Source: Daphnia carinata (lineage: Eukaryota; Arthropoda; Branchiopoda; Diplostraca; Daphniidae). Taken from it: DNA of 64,000 bases. The translations under genes were made by a program, and so were the position numbers. The stretch is from positions 5,618,679 to 5,682,678 of the forward strand of contig NC_081337.1 in the NCBI RefSeq assembly GCF_022539665.2, in the 5' to 3' direction. Numbering within the stretch: the stretch's first letter is position 1; each line of letters opens with the position of its first letter. Shown here piece after piece: positions 26,289 to 40,535 of the stretch. The notes beneath the pieces are model-generated. The model had not been told where the DNA came from and did not search any database. It worked only from the letters and a program-made list of their open reading frames with translations.

Positions 26289-28810
26289 GATGACAATAAA
26301 CGCTCGACGGAGAGGGCCGCCGTACGATGAATCTTAACGCTCCGAGCGCCAGCCGTTTCTGCGGGTTGCACGGCCAATCGAACGAAGTCTAGATGAGCTG
26401 CACGCGGTCACTCACTTCTATTTGCGTGGCGATGATTCTTCCTCGGCCATCAACTCGAATCAAGTGGAATAAAGTTTGTCCAATAGTAGCAACAGCTCAG
26501 CTTTCCGAACCTGGATTTTCAAATAGCAAAATATCATCAGTACATGCTTTTGGCATTTTGCTTTCTCCTCAATAAAACGAGATGTGATAAAAATAAAAAT
26601 AAAATAAATTTGAGCTAATAATAGTAGCCGAATAAAAAAAAAGAAAACTGAAAAGAGCGTAAATATACCGGCCTCTATCTGTACGAGGTGAGCAATATAC
26701 TGAAGGGCAGGTCGCCGGTAAGACAACGTTATATTTACTCTGTATTTGGTTTCAGCTAGTGGTGGTGGTGGTGGTATGGGTTCCTCCCGCCTCCTCCTTC
26801 TGCGCTGTTGCTGCTGTCGTGGCGACGGCGCGTAGCCTACACGACGCTTCACCACCATGCTCGCGCATCCTCGTTCTAGACTCAGAATTTTGCTTTTCTT
26901 GTTTTGGTCCACCACTCAATTGTCCCCTCTCTTGTAACTTCATTCTCCCCAGTGTAACTTGCAGGTAAATATCACGACAAAGAGGGTCGACATATTTTTG
27001 TTCTTGGCCAGCACTACACCTAACAACTCCTGTACGTAGAACAAGGAGGTAAGGCTAGTTGGGCCGCAAAGAAATCATTGCTTCTTTCAAGTGTAGTGCT
27101 AAATAGAACGGACTTTACCTCTCATGAGCTTGCTTGTCGTAAGGGACCAAGTGGGAAAGGGTATGCCGTAAATTGAATTAGTTCGATCGAATTCCCCGAT
27201 TTTCCAGGCAAAATTCAGAGGGAAGGATGTAAGTTAGAAATAATGGTGAACCGAATTTGAGAAGGCCGGATCGACGAGACCTTTCGGTAAACACGAAAAA
27301 AACACACGAACATGAAATTGAAGGAGAGGTTGATTGAGGACTTGCCATTTTATGCGATGCATAAAGTGGGGAGGCCATTAGGAGCATAGGCATGTACAAG
27401 AAAAGCCAACGAGGAAAAAAAGAAGCACTATCTATCGATTAACTTCGTTTGACCTTTCAAAGGAGAAGACAATGATACGACTATGCGCGCAGGTATCCGT
27501 AGCAACAAGCGATGTCGTACCGCTGTCACAGTTGCAACTTTGTCACATACAACAACCGTCAAAACACATTCAGCTTAAGTGAAAGATGGTGATGGACGTC
27601 GTTTCGCCTCGTATTTCGGATGTTCGGGAATAAATCCGTGCGGAAGGGCAGGTGCCAACACTTCCTACGTGAAAAGCAAGAAACAACTAAGTTAGACGTT
27701 CAAATGGTAATAATTAGAAATAGAGCAGAAAGACAAGTCACCTGGGTCGGGATTGGTTAGCCATTTCCACGAAGAAAAAGGCGAATTGGTTCCTTTCTCC
27801 TGCACTTGTTCGATTGTTCCGCGTAGAGCGAACACCTGTTTGATCGCGAGATGGGCCTCGAGCCACACAAGTGTCGACTCGACTCCAATTCCATTCGAAT
27901 GCTACGCGACATAATCTCTTTATCGATTTCTCGTCCAAGCTGGCCCCTCTTCTCATCTGCTATAGTTAGTCTTCGTATCAATCCTCCATATCGCAGACGT
28001 AACGCAGCGGCTTCTCTCCGATGCAACGTGACCCAGTTGGAGAGAGTGACACACAGTTAAGTGTGGGTGTCAGCGAAAGAAAACAAGACGAGTTGGTGGC
28101 GCCTACGCGGCTCTTAGGATGATGACGTGAACATCCAACAGATGACTTCGGTTCACATTCAGGACTTGAAAACCACGAGACTTCATGCAATCATGGCCAC
28201 GAGCCACGCCGAAATGTTTCCTTTAAAATTGTGCTGTTTGATCAAATTTGTTAAGGACATGACTCGAGCCAACTGGAACAATTTAATTGACAATTTTTTC
28301 AAATAAACGTTGAATACATTCTGGATGACGCTTTAAATTCTATACGCTGCTAGAGCAGTGACAAAAACTGACGTAAAAAGAAAACAACATTAGTGTTTTT
28401 TGGGGGGGGGGTACACGGGTATTTCATGACGGAAGAGAGGGACGAAGAAAACAACAGGAAGGGTCGGGAAAGCATATGGGTTCTCGTTGCTATGACGACA
28501 CTCGGTTGATTGGATGTGGTTGTGAATGGGTGAAAGAAGAGAAGGGAAGGCAAAAGATGGGGGAGGCAAAGAAGACGCACATCCGAATCACGCAAGGCAC
28601 ACTAGTCTTTTGCAACGAGAAAGAGGAATAAACAGAATGTTACGAAACGGAATTATTAAACTTTAGAGAAATCAAAATCAAGATCCACGTAAAAAAGTTG
28701 GCTTTCTCACATGCTCACGGAAATGAATAGACATCGACGAACACAACGCCATGATAAGAAAACGCAGAGTAGCACCGCCACATTTGCATGATCGGTAGAA
28801 TGGTGCTCCT

Positions 28811-31353
28811 TTAAGCGATAGCTTTGGCCTCAGGCATGTACGTCTCCCAATGTTCAATGATCTACGATAAAATGCACAAGGCAATTTCATTAAAGCCTCG
28901 TCTTCGTCTACCGAATGCTACACTCTTGAGTTAAGAATGGCTCCCCCTATTTTTTTAAAGCAAGAACCAGAAAAAAAAATGATCACTTACTTTGTCCTGA
29001 GCTTTCATCTGCGCTTCCAAGTACGATATGAAGGCTGCCTTAAAGTCCTTAACGCGTTGGAGTTCAAAACGCTCCAGCTCCTTTTTGATGGCCTTGGAAA
29101 TGACATCAAATTCTTCTTGGCTTCGATTGACTTTAGCCTCCCACTAAATCAAATTCAGGTTGGTCAAACATCAAGACAAGTCCACTATTTTGTGGGCAAA
29201 TGTGGCTCATCTGCGAAGTGCAGCACATCAGAAACCCCAGACATTTACTTATACCCCTCTTACCTCTAGGACTTCATCTTTAGCAGGAGCAACTTTGTCA
29301 GAACGACCAGTCGATTCCCATCGATCAACCGCTTCGCGCTTTTTGGCCAACATTTGCTGAGCGTGCTGCCATGTCTGGAAGGCTTTCACACGTTCGTGAA
29401 ACACGTCCTGTAATCAACACGTAAAACTCAATAATTTATAACTACTATCCGAATAGTAAAGATTTTTACCTTCACAACACCCAAAAGCGACAAGTAGTCC
29501 TTAATGAGTTCATGCAAAATGTAAAAATCCGCATTGGACTGCTCATTGTGAACGCCTTCTAACTTTAAAATCGGTTGAAACAGTTAATTTTCAGTTTTTA
29601 AGCAAAATGTAATCTATTACTTTATCATGGAGTTCGGCCATCTTGGCAAGGGCCCTCGATAATCCTGCATGATCCTCGCCATTACTAAGTAGGGCTAGCC
29701 CTTTGCCTAGGGCAGCAGTTGCAAACGCCAACTCACGTCGATGACTGTACAAGCCTTCCAAAGAAGCCTGCAGTCGGCGGAATTGAGATTCTAGCGTTTC
29801 CAGCTGTTGGTGTCGTTCTTCAAACCACTGGTTTCCATTTGAGAAATTGTAAACGTTTAATTGAGCATTAAAATGTAACGTAAAATAAATAAAACGTACG
29901 GGATCAGATTCACCCATCTTAAAAGCAATTTTGGTTACTGTTTCCCCCATGCGATTAAAGAGTCTTAAGACTCCAGCTCCACTGAGGGCAGACGTATTCG
30001 ACGCTCGTGGCAATTCGTCCTCTGTCAAAACCAAAAGCATACGATATTGTCAGCAAGTAACGAAGGGAGAATAAAGAGTGTGCGTACCACATTCTAAGAA
30101 TTCCCGGAAATCAGGATCTACTTGAAAAACGGGATGAATAGCAATGCGGATAAGGTACCGCTCCAGGGCCGCCCTGCGGCGTTCAACAAATTCCGGCAAC
30201 TTGCCCTCGTGTTCAGTTTGACCACCAGCCATTTTTACTTTTGTAGTACCTGAAAGAAGTATTCAAACTTATATTTACAACTGGGTAGTTCATAGGTTTA
30301 GTTGTAAATATTAAACTGAGAAGTTGGGCAAAGCACAATCTAGCTACGGATAGAAACATACCAACAACATTCTTCTCTGGAGGGGCTGGCACCAAGCGAC
30401 CTTTATGCAAGTACTTCTCCGCCAGTTTATCGTGCAATCCAAGGAAATCCGAAAAACGTCGGGATACAATCATTTCGGTTTTCCTGAATAACCCAATATT
30501 CGTGCGGGTAACTACGTTATATGTAAGAAAAGAAGAAATTCCATCGCCGATTTTTTGGGGGTCTTTTACACTGATTGTAATAAATTTGCCATCATCCTAA
30601 AAATTCAAAAATAACGCAAAAAAATCATGATTTTTAAAAATAGAAATAAACTGTACATAGCATGGAAAGAAAAATATACCTCTGCAGTGGTAATTTTGTC
30701 GTCTTCAATTATGGTCCCAGTATGGTAAGCATTACAACTCTAAAAATGGTTAATGTTACTATCAAAAAATTCCTGGCACATTAAATGGTAGAGTAAATAT
30801 GTTACACCTGTGTTCTTGGAGATGTTACCAGTGTTTCCAAGGTTGAATGCCCTGCCATTGTTTCACCATGTACTTCTTTCGGGTCAGGAATATCTTCAAA
30901 TATGTCTTCAGGTTCCGATCTCAGTTCAATCTTTGCTTTAATGTCAGGAACACCATCTTTGTATTCACTATCTGAGTTTAAGTCTATCTCATCGACAGCT
31001 GACAAATTGTGAGATTGTTCTTCAATAGGAGACAAACCATTTGACCTATCATCTTCTAAGGAAATGTCTGCTTTGGCTTCAACTTTTATCTGTAAAAACA
31101 ATAAAGGTTTTTTTCAATCAAACTGCGAAATTTCAGGGAAGTGTGACGGGGGCGGATCCTGCACGCGGACATTGATTTTTAAACCAGAACCGTATGACAC
31201 CAAATAAATCGGAACAATTATCACAGAATCACAGTGTGCACTTGTTGTAATGTGGATTGTCAGTGAATAAAAGCTTACCTCAATTGCCGAAGCAAATAAA
31301 TCGTCGTCGTTAGATTCATCATCAAGTTTCGGTGCGTGTCTATCGTCTGCCAT
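28811..31353 (-). CDS. SNX2: Sorting nexin 1/2 (retromer SNX-BAR subunit)
   Basis: Membrane-binding subunit of the retromer-associated SNX-BAR coat, which drives tubules on early endosomes for cargo return to the Golgi. Eleven exons join in frame: 31353-31279, 31089-30808, 30739-30680, 30596-30362, 30249-30088, 30021-29900, 29827-29621, 29562-29470, 29407-29264, 29143-28991, 28861-28811, giving 527 residues (human SNX2 is 519). Residues 1-25 carry a DDDLF acidic motif; residues 26-135 form an acidic disordered tail; the PX domain spans about 140-271 with the phosphoinositide-binding RRFSDF at 185-190 and VPAPPEKNVVG after it; the BAR coiled-coil domain fills about 290-515; the protein ends PEAKAIA, a typical SNX1/2 tail. 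Arthropods usually have one SNX1/2 gene, so the symbol could equally be SNX1. All splice sites are GT-AG. The start is the first ATG of the first exon. Confidence 0.93.
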
Positions 31354-31607
31354 TTTTCAACTGTTTATGGGTACGTTTTTGCATTTCAGCAGAGAAAAAT
31401 TATAACCATGACATCTAGCGACAAGATCCGAACGTTTAAGTCAGAAAATTTTACTGGGGCAAAGTATATTTTCCGAATAATTTTTTGCCCTTTACTTGCT
31501 CCAAAGTAAGCGATGCGTATGAATGGAAATATGAATACAGATAGTTCTGTAACAAAAATTTTTCACCCGAACAGCATTTATTTCCAATTACGTTGTAAGA
31601 ATGCAGT

Positions 31608-32972
31608 TCAAGTAACTACGTTCGCAACTTTGGAAGAGTGTAAAAATCCAAAATACGTCAAACCACACAAATTAATAGCCAGACTGAATCCAAGCATGAA
31701 AGGTAACCAAGACCACTGGGTGGTTAAAGGGGCAACTGGAGTGTGATGTACAGAAGCATTGGTGGATGAAATCGATGATACCAGCGACTTCCGCGATAAT
31801 TCGTTACTAGGGTACTGATACAAGCAAGGTGAATTTTCTTGAAACCGTAAGCTTGAATCAACATGTCGAGGATCGAGGTTATCAGAAAAAACTGAAAATC
31901 GGTCAATATCTTCCAGTGTTGAGTCTGGTCTTGAATCTGGTGGGCTGCGATTTAAAAGGCCAGTTTGGACTGAGCCAAATCCAGAACTCTGACTGGAAGA
32001 ACGCGTGAGAGGTGAATTATGATTTGGTGACGAAAACGTGGAGGACGGCCAGTTGTCGCCTTGCCAATAGCCGCCAGCAACCCAAGAGGCTTTCGTCAGA
32101 TTGGTGTCGGGAGATGATCTGCAGTAATTAAGCATCAGAAATAATTTGAAATTGTAAAATAAAATTTTAACTAGCGGTAGTACATGATACTCGATGAGGA
32201 TAGTCTAGACGGTGAGATAAGAGGCCTAGGCTTTGCAAAACCTGATGATTGGACCACTGGAGAAGCAAGAGGAGTACAATTGTTCCTTTTTCTTGCTGAT
32301 CCTATGTCCAACTTGCTCAAATCCAGATCACATGGTGGATTTGGAGCACTTAACCGAGAAGGGTTTGACATTGAAGTTTCAAGTATTTTAGTTTTTGGTT
32401 TGTAAAATGCTTGTTTTGATTTTTTCGCTGAAAGTCCAAGAATGAGCTGGACAGTTGCAACAGCACAAAGAATCAATGATATGCTTATTTCCCACACAGG
32501 AGAGACCAAAAGAAGCAAAATAATCCACAATGAACCTAAGGCTACATTCCATGCCGGAAAAATTCTTTTAATAAAGGCAGAATAATTTATAATGACTGAG
32601 CATCCTAGCCCAATCCAAATAAGTGATTTCTGAAATAATGGCATACAAATTTCAGGTAAGTAGTGAAGCAAATTTATTGTTGGTGTACCAACGTACCTGG
32701 TACATTTGGTCTACTATGTATAAATAGTAAATCAGTTCTGTTGGTAAATTTTCACTGCATCCAGTTACAATCCAGTAGTCATTTAGTTTGAGCATGGTCA
32801 CCAACCAAATCATGACAAACTCCAAATGTGAAATGAGATGTATTAAGAAAACATGTTTGACCTAATACAAAGTTCATTCAATTATTGGAGATACTGATAT
32901 TTATTTACAAATTGTGAACTTTACCATATTGCCTGCAAACAATTTTGGTAGTATTTTATTCATACGAATCAT
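31608..32972 (-). CDS. TMEM201: TMEM201/Samp1-like inner nuclear membrane protein, zinc-finger region not found
   Basis: Probable multi-pass nuclear envelope protein related to TMEM201 (NET5/Samp1), which links the inner nuclear membrane to LINC complexes and spindle membranes. Four exons join in frame: 32972-32925, 32861-32697, 32629-32184, 32118-31608, for 389 residues. Hydrophobic segments lie near residues 17-38, 72-90 and 100-135; a Ser/Pro-rich tail follows with RPLISPSRLSS, close to the RPLISPARL stretch of vertebrate TMEM201; a last membrane segment (FMLGFSLAINLCGLTYFGFL) lies about 20 residues before the stop, also as in TMEM201. Vertebrate TMEM201 has about 200 further N-terminal residues with CxxC zinc-finger motifs; none is visible between this ATG and PCNP. 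The start exon (MIRMNKIL-) is my best reading and is less sure than the rest. Confidence 0.6.
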
Positions 32973-33371
32973 ACCGCGACAACAAATCTCACAACACTAA
33001 GCATGTTCCATACTCGTGATGACTTGTAACAAGAAAGTCACGCTTTATACATGCAACAATATAAGTGCGCAAAATTTTTGTCTTGCATAACCTGAAGTTA
33101 TTCAAATTCAAATACTACCTACTTAACATTGGATGTTAAAACCATCAAAACACAGGCATGTTCCCTTTGGAGCCATGGCCCCCAAATCGACAGAACTGCA
33201 CCGCCATCTTTAAACTTTAAATGTATTTTTCGATTTGACCGTTAGATGACAATGAAAGCACAGAATACGAACGGAAGCATTTCGTAGACGTGATGGAAAT
33301 AAAATTTAAAATTGAATAACGAGAAAAGTCAGAAACACAGTTATTTATTAGATCACCGACATACGTGAAAT
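32973..33371. other. Intergenic, upstream of the TMEM201-like gene and downstream of PCNP
   Basis: A 399-bp gap without coding signal. It should hold the PCNP 3' UTR and the promoter and 5' UTR of the TMEM201-like gene. It contains the YY1-like site listed separately. Confidence 0.5.
33201..33210 (-). promoter_or_regulatory. YY1/Pho-like AAGATGGCGG motif
   Basis: The minus strand reads AAAGATGGCGGTGC, matching the AANATGGCGGC core that in animals often sits just downstream of transcription starts of housekeeping genes. It lies about 230 bp upstream of the TMEM201-like start and on the same strand, so it may mark that promoter. A short out-of-context ATG reading frame here ends after about 16 codons. 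Confidence 0.4.
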
Positions 33372-34112
33372 TTATTCACTAGAATTTTCTTCAATGACCT
33401 TTTTCATTTGACGTTCAAAAACTTTCTTAGAGTCACAAAAGCCTTGTCTTGTTTTTCCAAATGAATTTGGCCCAGCAGATGTTTGGGTATCCCTGAAAAT
33501 TTCTGGGTGAGACCTCAACAAATCACTTAAAACACATTCTTTGTTCTTTACCTTCCAATGTTTTTCATCCTCATTCTTGCTTCAGGTGGCATTTCTTCTG
33601 CTTCATCACTGTCACTACTTTCTCCAAACACAGAGGCCTTCTTTACAAGCTCTGGTTTGGGTTCAGATTTTTTCTAAAATTGCAATAAAACAAATAAGAA
33701 ATATTCATTGTTTTTATTTTGTTTTAAAATATTTTTTTCTGAAACCATTATTACAGTACTTACAGTAGCAGGCTGCTTCAGTTTGATTGTTAGGCCTTTA
33801 TTATGTGATACAGGTGCTTTCAAATCAACAATATGTTTTGATTTTTTTGAAGCATCTTTGCTGTCCTCTTCATCACTTCGCTCACCAGCACGCTTTAACG
33901 AACGTGCTTCTTTTGGCTCCACGGTTTTTGAACCTGAATCAAGGGAGAAACTGTCGAACGTGAGATAAGACCATTTAACCAATCATAGATTCATAACATA
34001 AAATAAAACTTATATCTAACTAGCACACATGAAGCCTAAGAAACCCTTAGGAGCCATGCAATCGTTAAATAAGTAAAAAAGTACCTCGTGTATATTTATT
34101 ACAAGACGCCAT
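33372..34112 (-). CDS. PCNP: PEST proteolytic signal-containing nuclear protein
   Basis: Small disordered nuclear protein, substrate of the ring-finger ubiquitin ligase NIRF/UHRF2 in mammals. Four exons join in frame: 34112-34085, 33933-33764, 33673-33552, 33492-33372, for 146 residues (human 178). The N-terminal half is rich in Glu, Lys and Ser, with a KRAGERSDEEDSKDASKKSK nuclear-signal-like segment. The C-terminal third has the family signature: EEMPPEARMRMKNIGRDT followed by TSAGPNSFGK, nearly identical to vertebrate PCNP. The gene runs divergently from DDX41 with about 300 bp between the start codons. Confidence 0.95.
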
Positions 34113-34414
34113 TCCTAATTCTTGTATAAGGATTCACTGTTGACACTACTTTCAACAATAATGCAACGATGAACGATGCACAGTGGTCCGGCGGGCTAGA
34201 GTCGTGTGAATAATTTATCTTTGCATTTCCCAAAAAACCACAAGTAGCCAAAAAATTTAAAAAATCCGTTTGAATGATACACCTAGTATTAATACTCATA
34301 GATTTCAATAACATAAAGTTTAATAACTCTTAAACAGTACTTTGGCAGCGCTGCCACGACCCACAACAACTTTCGTATTTGTACGTATCTGAATTAGTTT
34401 GTGCACACTTTACA
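34113..34414. promoter_or_regulatory. Shared divergent promoter region of PCNP and DDX41
   Basis: About 300 bp separate the two start codons, which point away from each other. Both 5' UTRs and promoters must lie here unless there are upstream non-coding exons. I see no clear TATA box, which fits a dispersed housekeeping promoter. Confidence 0.6.
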
Positions 34415-37085
<2,671 letters not shown>

Positions 37086-37202
37086 CACCAACAATCCACG
37101 TAATGAGATGCGTTTGAATGCAAGATTACTGTGAAAATCCCGATATGTTGTATCGTGTCGAAAGAAGGGGAAAATATTGAAAATACATATTGACGAAATA
37201 AC

Positions 37203-38937
37203 TTAAAATTTGAGAGATTTTGCAAAAAGTGCGGCAGTAGCCTGAGTAGCATCCCCATCAAATCTTCTCAATTCTTCAACTACCTAAACTTTGTTACATT
37301 GTAGACAGAAAACTCCAATTTGAATGGAGAGGATAATACCTGTGTACGTTGAAAACCCATGGATACCAACTCTTGAATTTGTTTCTCAGTGAACTTTTCG
37401 GTTGGATGTTGAGTACTTGGATCAGGAGTTGCTGACTCTTGAAGGGCCTGATAAAAAAAATATAAAGCTCTAGAATATTTCGTGTCCTTTAAATATAGGA
37501 ATAATAACCTTTGCGAGTTCATGATCTTCCATTTCGACAGCTGATGACGACTCGACTTCAGATCGTGGACCAGACAATCGGGCACAGTCAGGAAGCTCAT
37601 TTTCGGACAAAAAAGGGGTTTCAGTTCCGGTAGTTCCAATGACCAAAAGGTTACGTTTCAAATCTATTAGACACTAAAAATAGGAATAAACAATCACAAG
37701 TTTTACAGAAATCCTAATTACACAAGCCTGTCAAAACTTGACATTACTTGATGGCGTTTAAGCATATCTAATCCTAGTAGCATGTCCATAGGTTGTTCCT
37801 CCAAAATTGAAAACGAGGTGGGTAAAAAATCATCTCCGATTTGAATCTAGTTAAATTAATCGATTATGCTATCTGAAAATTAAAGAACTACTCGGTCGTG
37901 GATTCTTTGGTACCTGAACCATGTGGATGCGCCCGACAATACGTTGGATTCCTACGCCTTTGGCAATTCCAGCCCACCTGCTATCGACTAAACGATGGAT
38001 GTCGCATTTCAGGGCACAGGCTGATGACATGATGGTGGTTTGAGCTCCTAGTATAACATGGAAACCACAGATTTAATTCACATTCCACTTGAAGTACAGG
38101 ATACAAGCTGTACCAGAATCAATGAAAGCTTTAACCGGGTGTCCATTGACTACGCAATTTATATAAAGCATAACAACTGTGCCAAACGACTCGGGATGAT
38201 ATTCGATAGCTGCTTCCATATTGGCTTCGATATTTTTCTGGCGAATTTCATCGGCAATCAGCCGTTGTGCTTCAGCATCGAAAGGATCAGCGCGGGACAT
38301 CAGGTTTCGTAGTCTTTCCCGTTCTGCTCTCACCGCTTCTTGTTCACGTAGTACCGTAGTAAAACGGGCTAAAAAATAAACAACCTGTTAAAGCGTCAGG
38401 ACAAAACATAAATTTTTGAAGTTCAAACCTAAATCTCCAGACAGTAGTGCATCAGCAAGGCGAGGGTTATTTTGTTTCAATAGAGCAAGTTGATCAGGGT
38501 TGGCTAGAAACATGTCTCGGATGAAGACAGGGTCATTTTCATTACCTCGATTGGTATTTCTATTGCCTCTCGAAGATGATGGTACCTGTATTGCACTGAA
38601 ATCCAAATTCAGTGGAGGCTCTGTAGTGAAAAAGAAAATTGTAAGAGCGGGAGCACACTTCTTCTACAGCAAAAAATATGAAAACAAACAAGCCTTGTTG
38701 ATGACCGGTGGTAATTTTTTGTCTCTGTATGACAATGACATCACCCTCTTTCAAGCCATGATTCTTTAAGCTTTTAGATCCATCTTCCATAACTTTCCCA
38801 TTGTAAACTAAGCGTATTTCTACAGCAGGAATACCAGATTCAACTTCACAAAATGCTTTAAAATTCTCTAGTTCCAAATCTTCTGAAACATCGAGGTTAA
38901 ATATGTCATCAGAAAGCGTAGTAACCGTGATACGCAT
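37203..38937 (-). CDS. DDI2: DDI1/DDI2-type retroviral-like aspartyl protease, proteasome shuttle
   Basis: Ubiquitin-binding aspartyl protease that in animals cleaves and activates the NRF1/CNC transcription factor when the proteasome is overloaded; rings lost (rngo) in flies. Eight exons: 38937-38706, 38620-38429, 38368-38114, 38047-37914, 37846-37748, 37673-37509, 37447-37340, 37283-37203, 421 residues (human DDI2 399). Ubiquitin-like domain 1-75; helical domain with [11 protein letters not shown] near 170; retropepsin-like fold about 205-330 with catalytic FIDSGAQTT (Asp225), split by an intron inside the Gly codon; [14 protein letters not shown]-terminal UBA domain about 378-420 ([16 protein letters not shown]). 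The first intron uses a weak donor, G|GTCATC, which is the least certain junction. The start is [10 protein letters not shown]; the open frame runs further upstream but has no family match there. It converges on DDX41, with 117 bp between stops. Confidence 0.93.
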
Positions 38938-40535
38938 TTTCTTTAAAACTGAATAGCAGAAAAATTCGAATTCAAAAATAAAAGCTTCTACGAATGGATT
39001 TATGTCAAAGTAACCAAATATAATTTTCAGAGCCGATTCTTTGACGTAGAAATTCAATATTGCCTACTATGCAAAGCTTCGACTGCAACAACTACACACA
39101 CAAAATGTTATTTTGTGAGGCGGACGTGCCTGGCTGCCAAATCTTCAGCTGCGATAAATCGTGGTGCAATACTGCAATTCGATTTGATTTGACCAACATT
39201 GTTTTGCGTTTCGGTTTGTCAGATCATTTAGGCAGGACTTAAAATAACGATGTCGGAAAGCTTAACTGTAAGATGTGAGTCATTTTATTAAAAGATCCAG
39301 CACAATTGCGAATGTTAAACACTGAGGAATGAAATCCATAATTTAGACTTCAGTTTTTGCTAAATTAAATGTTACTCTTGCAAAAAGGCATTGCGACTGA
39401 ACCCGATTTCGGTATTATTTTCTGAAGCTTTGATTCTAGGATTTTAACATGTATTTTGAATTATTATTTGCGTTGTTTATTAAATTATCTATGAACTAAA
39501 AACATTACAATCTTATCTTTACGTTAGTTTATCCGATTTTCAAACCTTCACAACAACACCAAACAACCCTAATCTTACAACAATCATTATTCTTCTGTTT
39601 AGACAATTGCAACAATGCATCATTTAGAATTCCGGTTTGTGTACGCGACGCTCTAGCAGCAATTTGGATTGGCTCTACGTTAATCAAAAGATAAGCAATT
39701 AGAAATTTTGAGATTGCCTAATGGGTTTCAAAAAACAAATATCCAAGCAAAGCTCTGGCCCTTTGGTTGACAAGGCTCAAAAGTTCACGAAGGTCCGAGA
39801 AGGAACGAATTTGTTTGTGCTGCTTTGCGTCTCTAGCCTCGGAATCCAAAGCGGTAAAATGCCAGAAAACAAAAAGATAGATAACAATAGTACACTTTGC
39901 ACCCGATGGAAACCGTGAAAGATAGTACCTCATTTTGAGTTTTCAGTGTCATAGATCTAGAGCTTTAAGGGCAGCCGAGTCTTGCGCAAAGGCTTATACT
40001 TTGTTTGTCTCACGAGCAGTTTGTAATAAATTACATTCAGCTTTCTTTGTTATCGGAAAAATTTCTACGGCCTACTAATTGAACACTAAGTACCAATGAA
40101 AGACGGTCATAACCAAAAGCAAGGCATTATACTCTGAAAAATGAAAGGGCAGGTTTTGCAAACATGAAGTACAAGAGAATTTAACAAAAATATTTATGTT
40201 CCTTACCAAATATTTGTGAAGTCAGAAACATGCCATTACAATAGTATTCAGGTACCTGAACATTATCAGGAGTGAAGTGATATACAGCTGAAAGAAATCA
40301 ACTCTGTGAGATCGTAAAATGTAACGCATATGCATTATCAGCTCAACAGGATTACCACTAAGAACATGTTTCTTCATCGAACTGCTCTGTTTATAATCTT
40401 CACGTTGTAGTCCCACCTCTGTGCATGCCTATAAAGCTGTTCGGTCCGTTAAAAATTAGAGCAATTTCAGTTTAGTCAAGAAAAGGTCTTGCTTGGCAAC
40501 TTCTTGCATTTTTTTAACGAGTAAAACTTGAAAAG
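38938..40535. other. Intergenic between DDI and chitinase
   Basis: About 1.6 kb, AT-rich, with no supported exon. It should hold the DDI promoter on the left and the chitinase promoter on the right. The short open frames at 39060-39242, 39718-39933 and 40222-40416 have no recognisable product. Confidence 0.5.
40430..40472 (+). promoter_or_regulatory. Candidate TATA box and initiator of the chitinase gene
   Basis: TATAAAG at 40430-40436 is followed by the arthropod initiator-like TCAGTT at 40467-40472, 64 bp before the ATG. The T-to-A spacing of 39 bp is longer than the usual 30, so either the start lies a little upstream of the TCAGTT or one element is a chance match. Confidence 0.35.

Larger units (their letters stand above)
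4902..28810. other. About 24 kb tract almost without coding signal
   Basis: No recognisable conserved exon apart from the tiny candidate at 26276-26288. Homopolymers are unusually common and long: A22 at 13345-13366, T15 then G20 at 16512-16546, G12 at 17418-17429, G14 at 17833-17846, T19 at 21119-21137, A18 at 21277-21294 and C15 at 21783-21797. Runs of G or C this long do not appear right of 28.8 kb. The longest open frames (18730-19182 plus, 26460-26915 minus, 21771-22208 plus) are low-complexity Phe/Leu-, Arg- or Pro-rich and have no family resemblance. The tract probably contains large introns and upstream control DNA of the gene at 3597-4901. No transposase, reverse transcriptase, rRNA or tRNA was recognised. 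Confidence 0.55.

Noticed and set aside
26460-26915. 151-codon minus-strand open frame with an Arg run and Pro run
   Set aside because: The composition comes from GGT/CTC repeats; a donor-like GTATAT near 26668 is unsupported by any homology.
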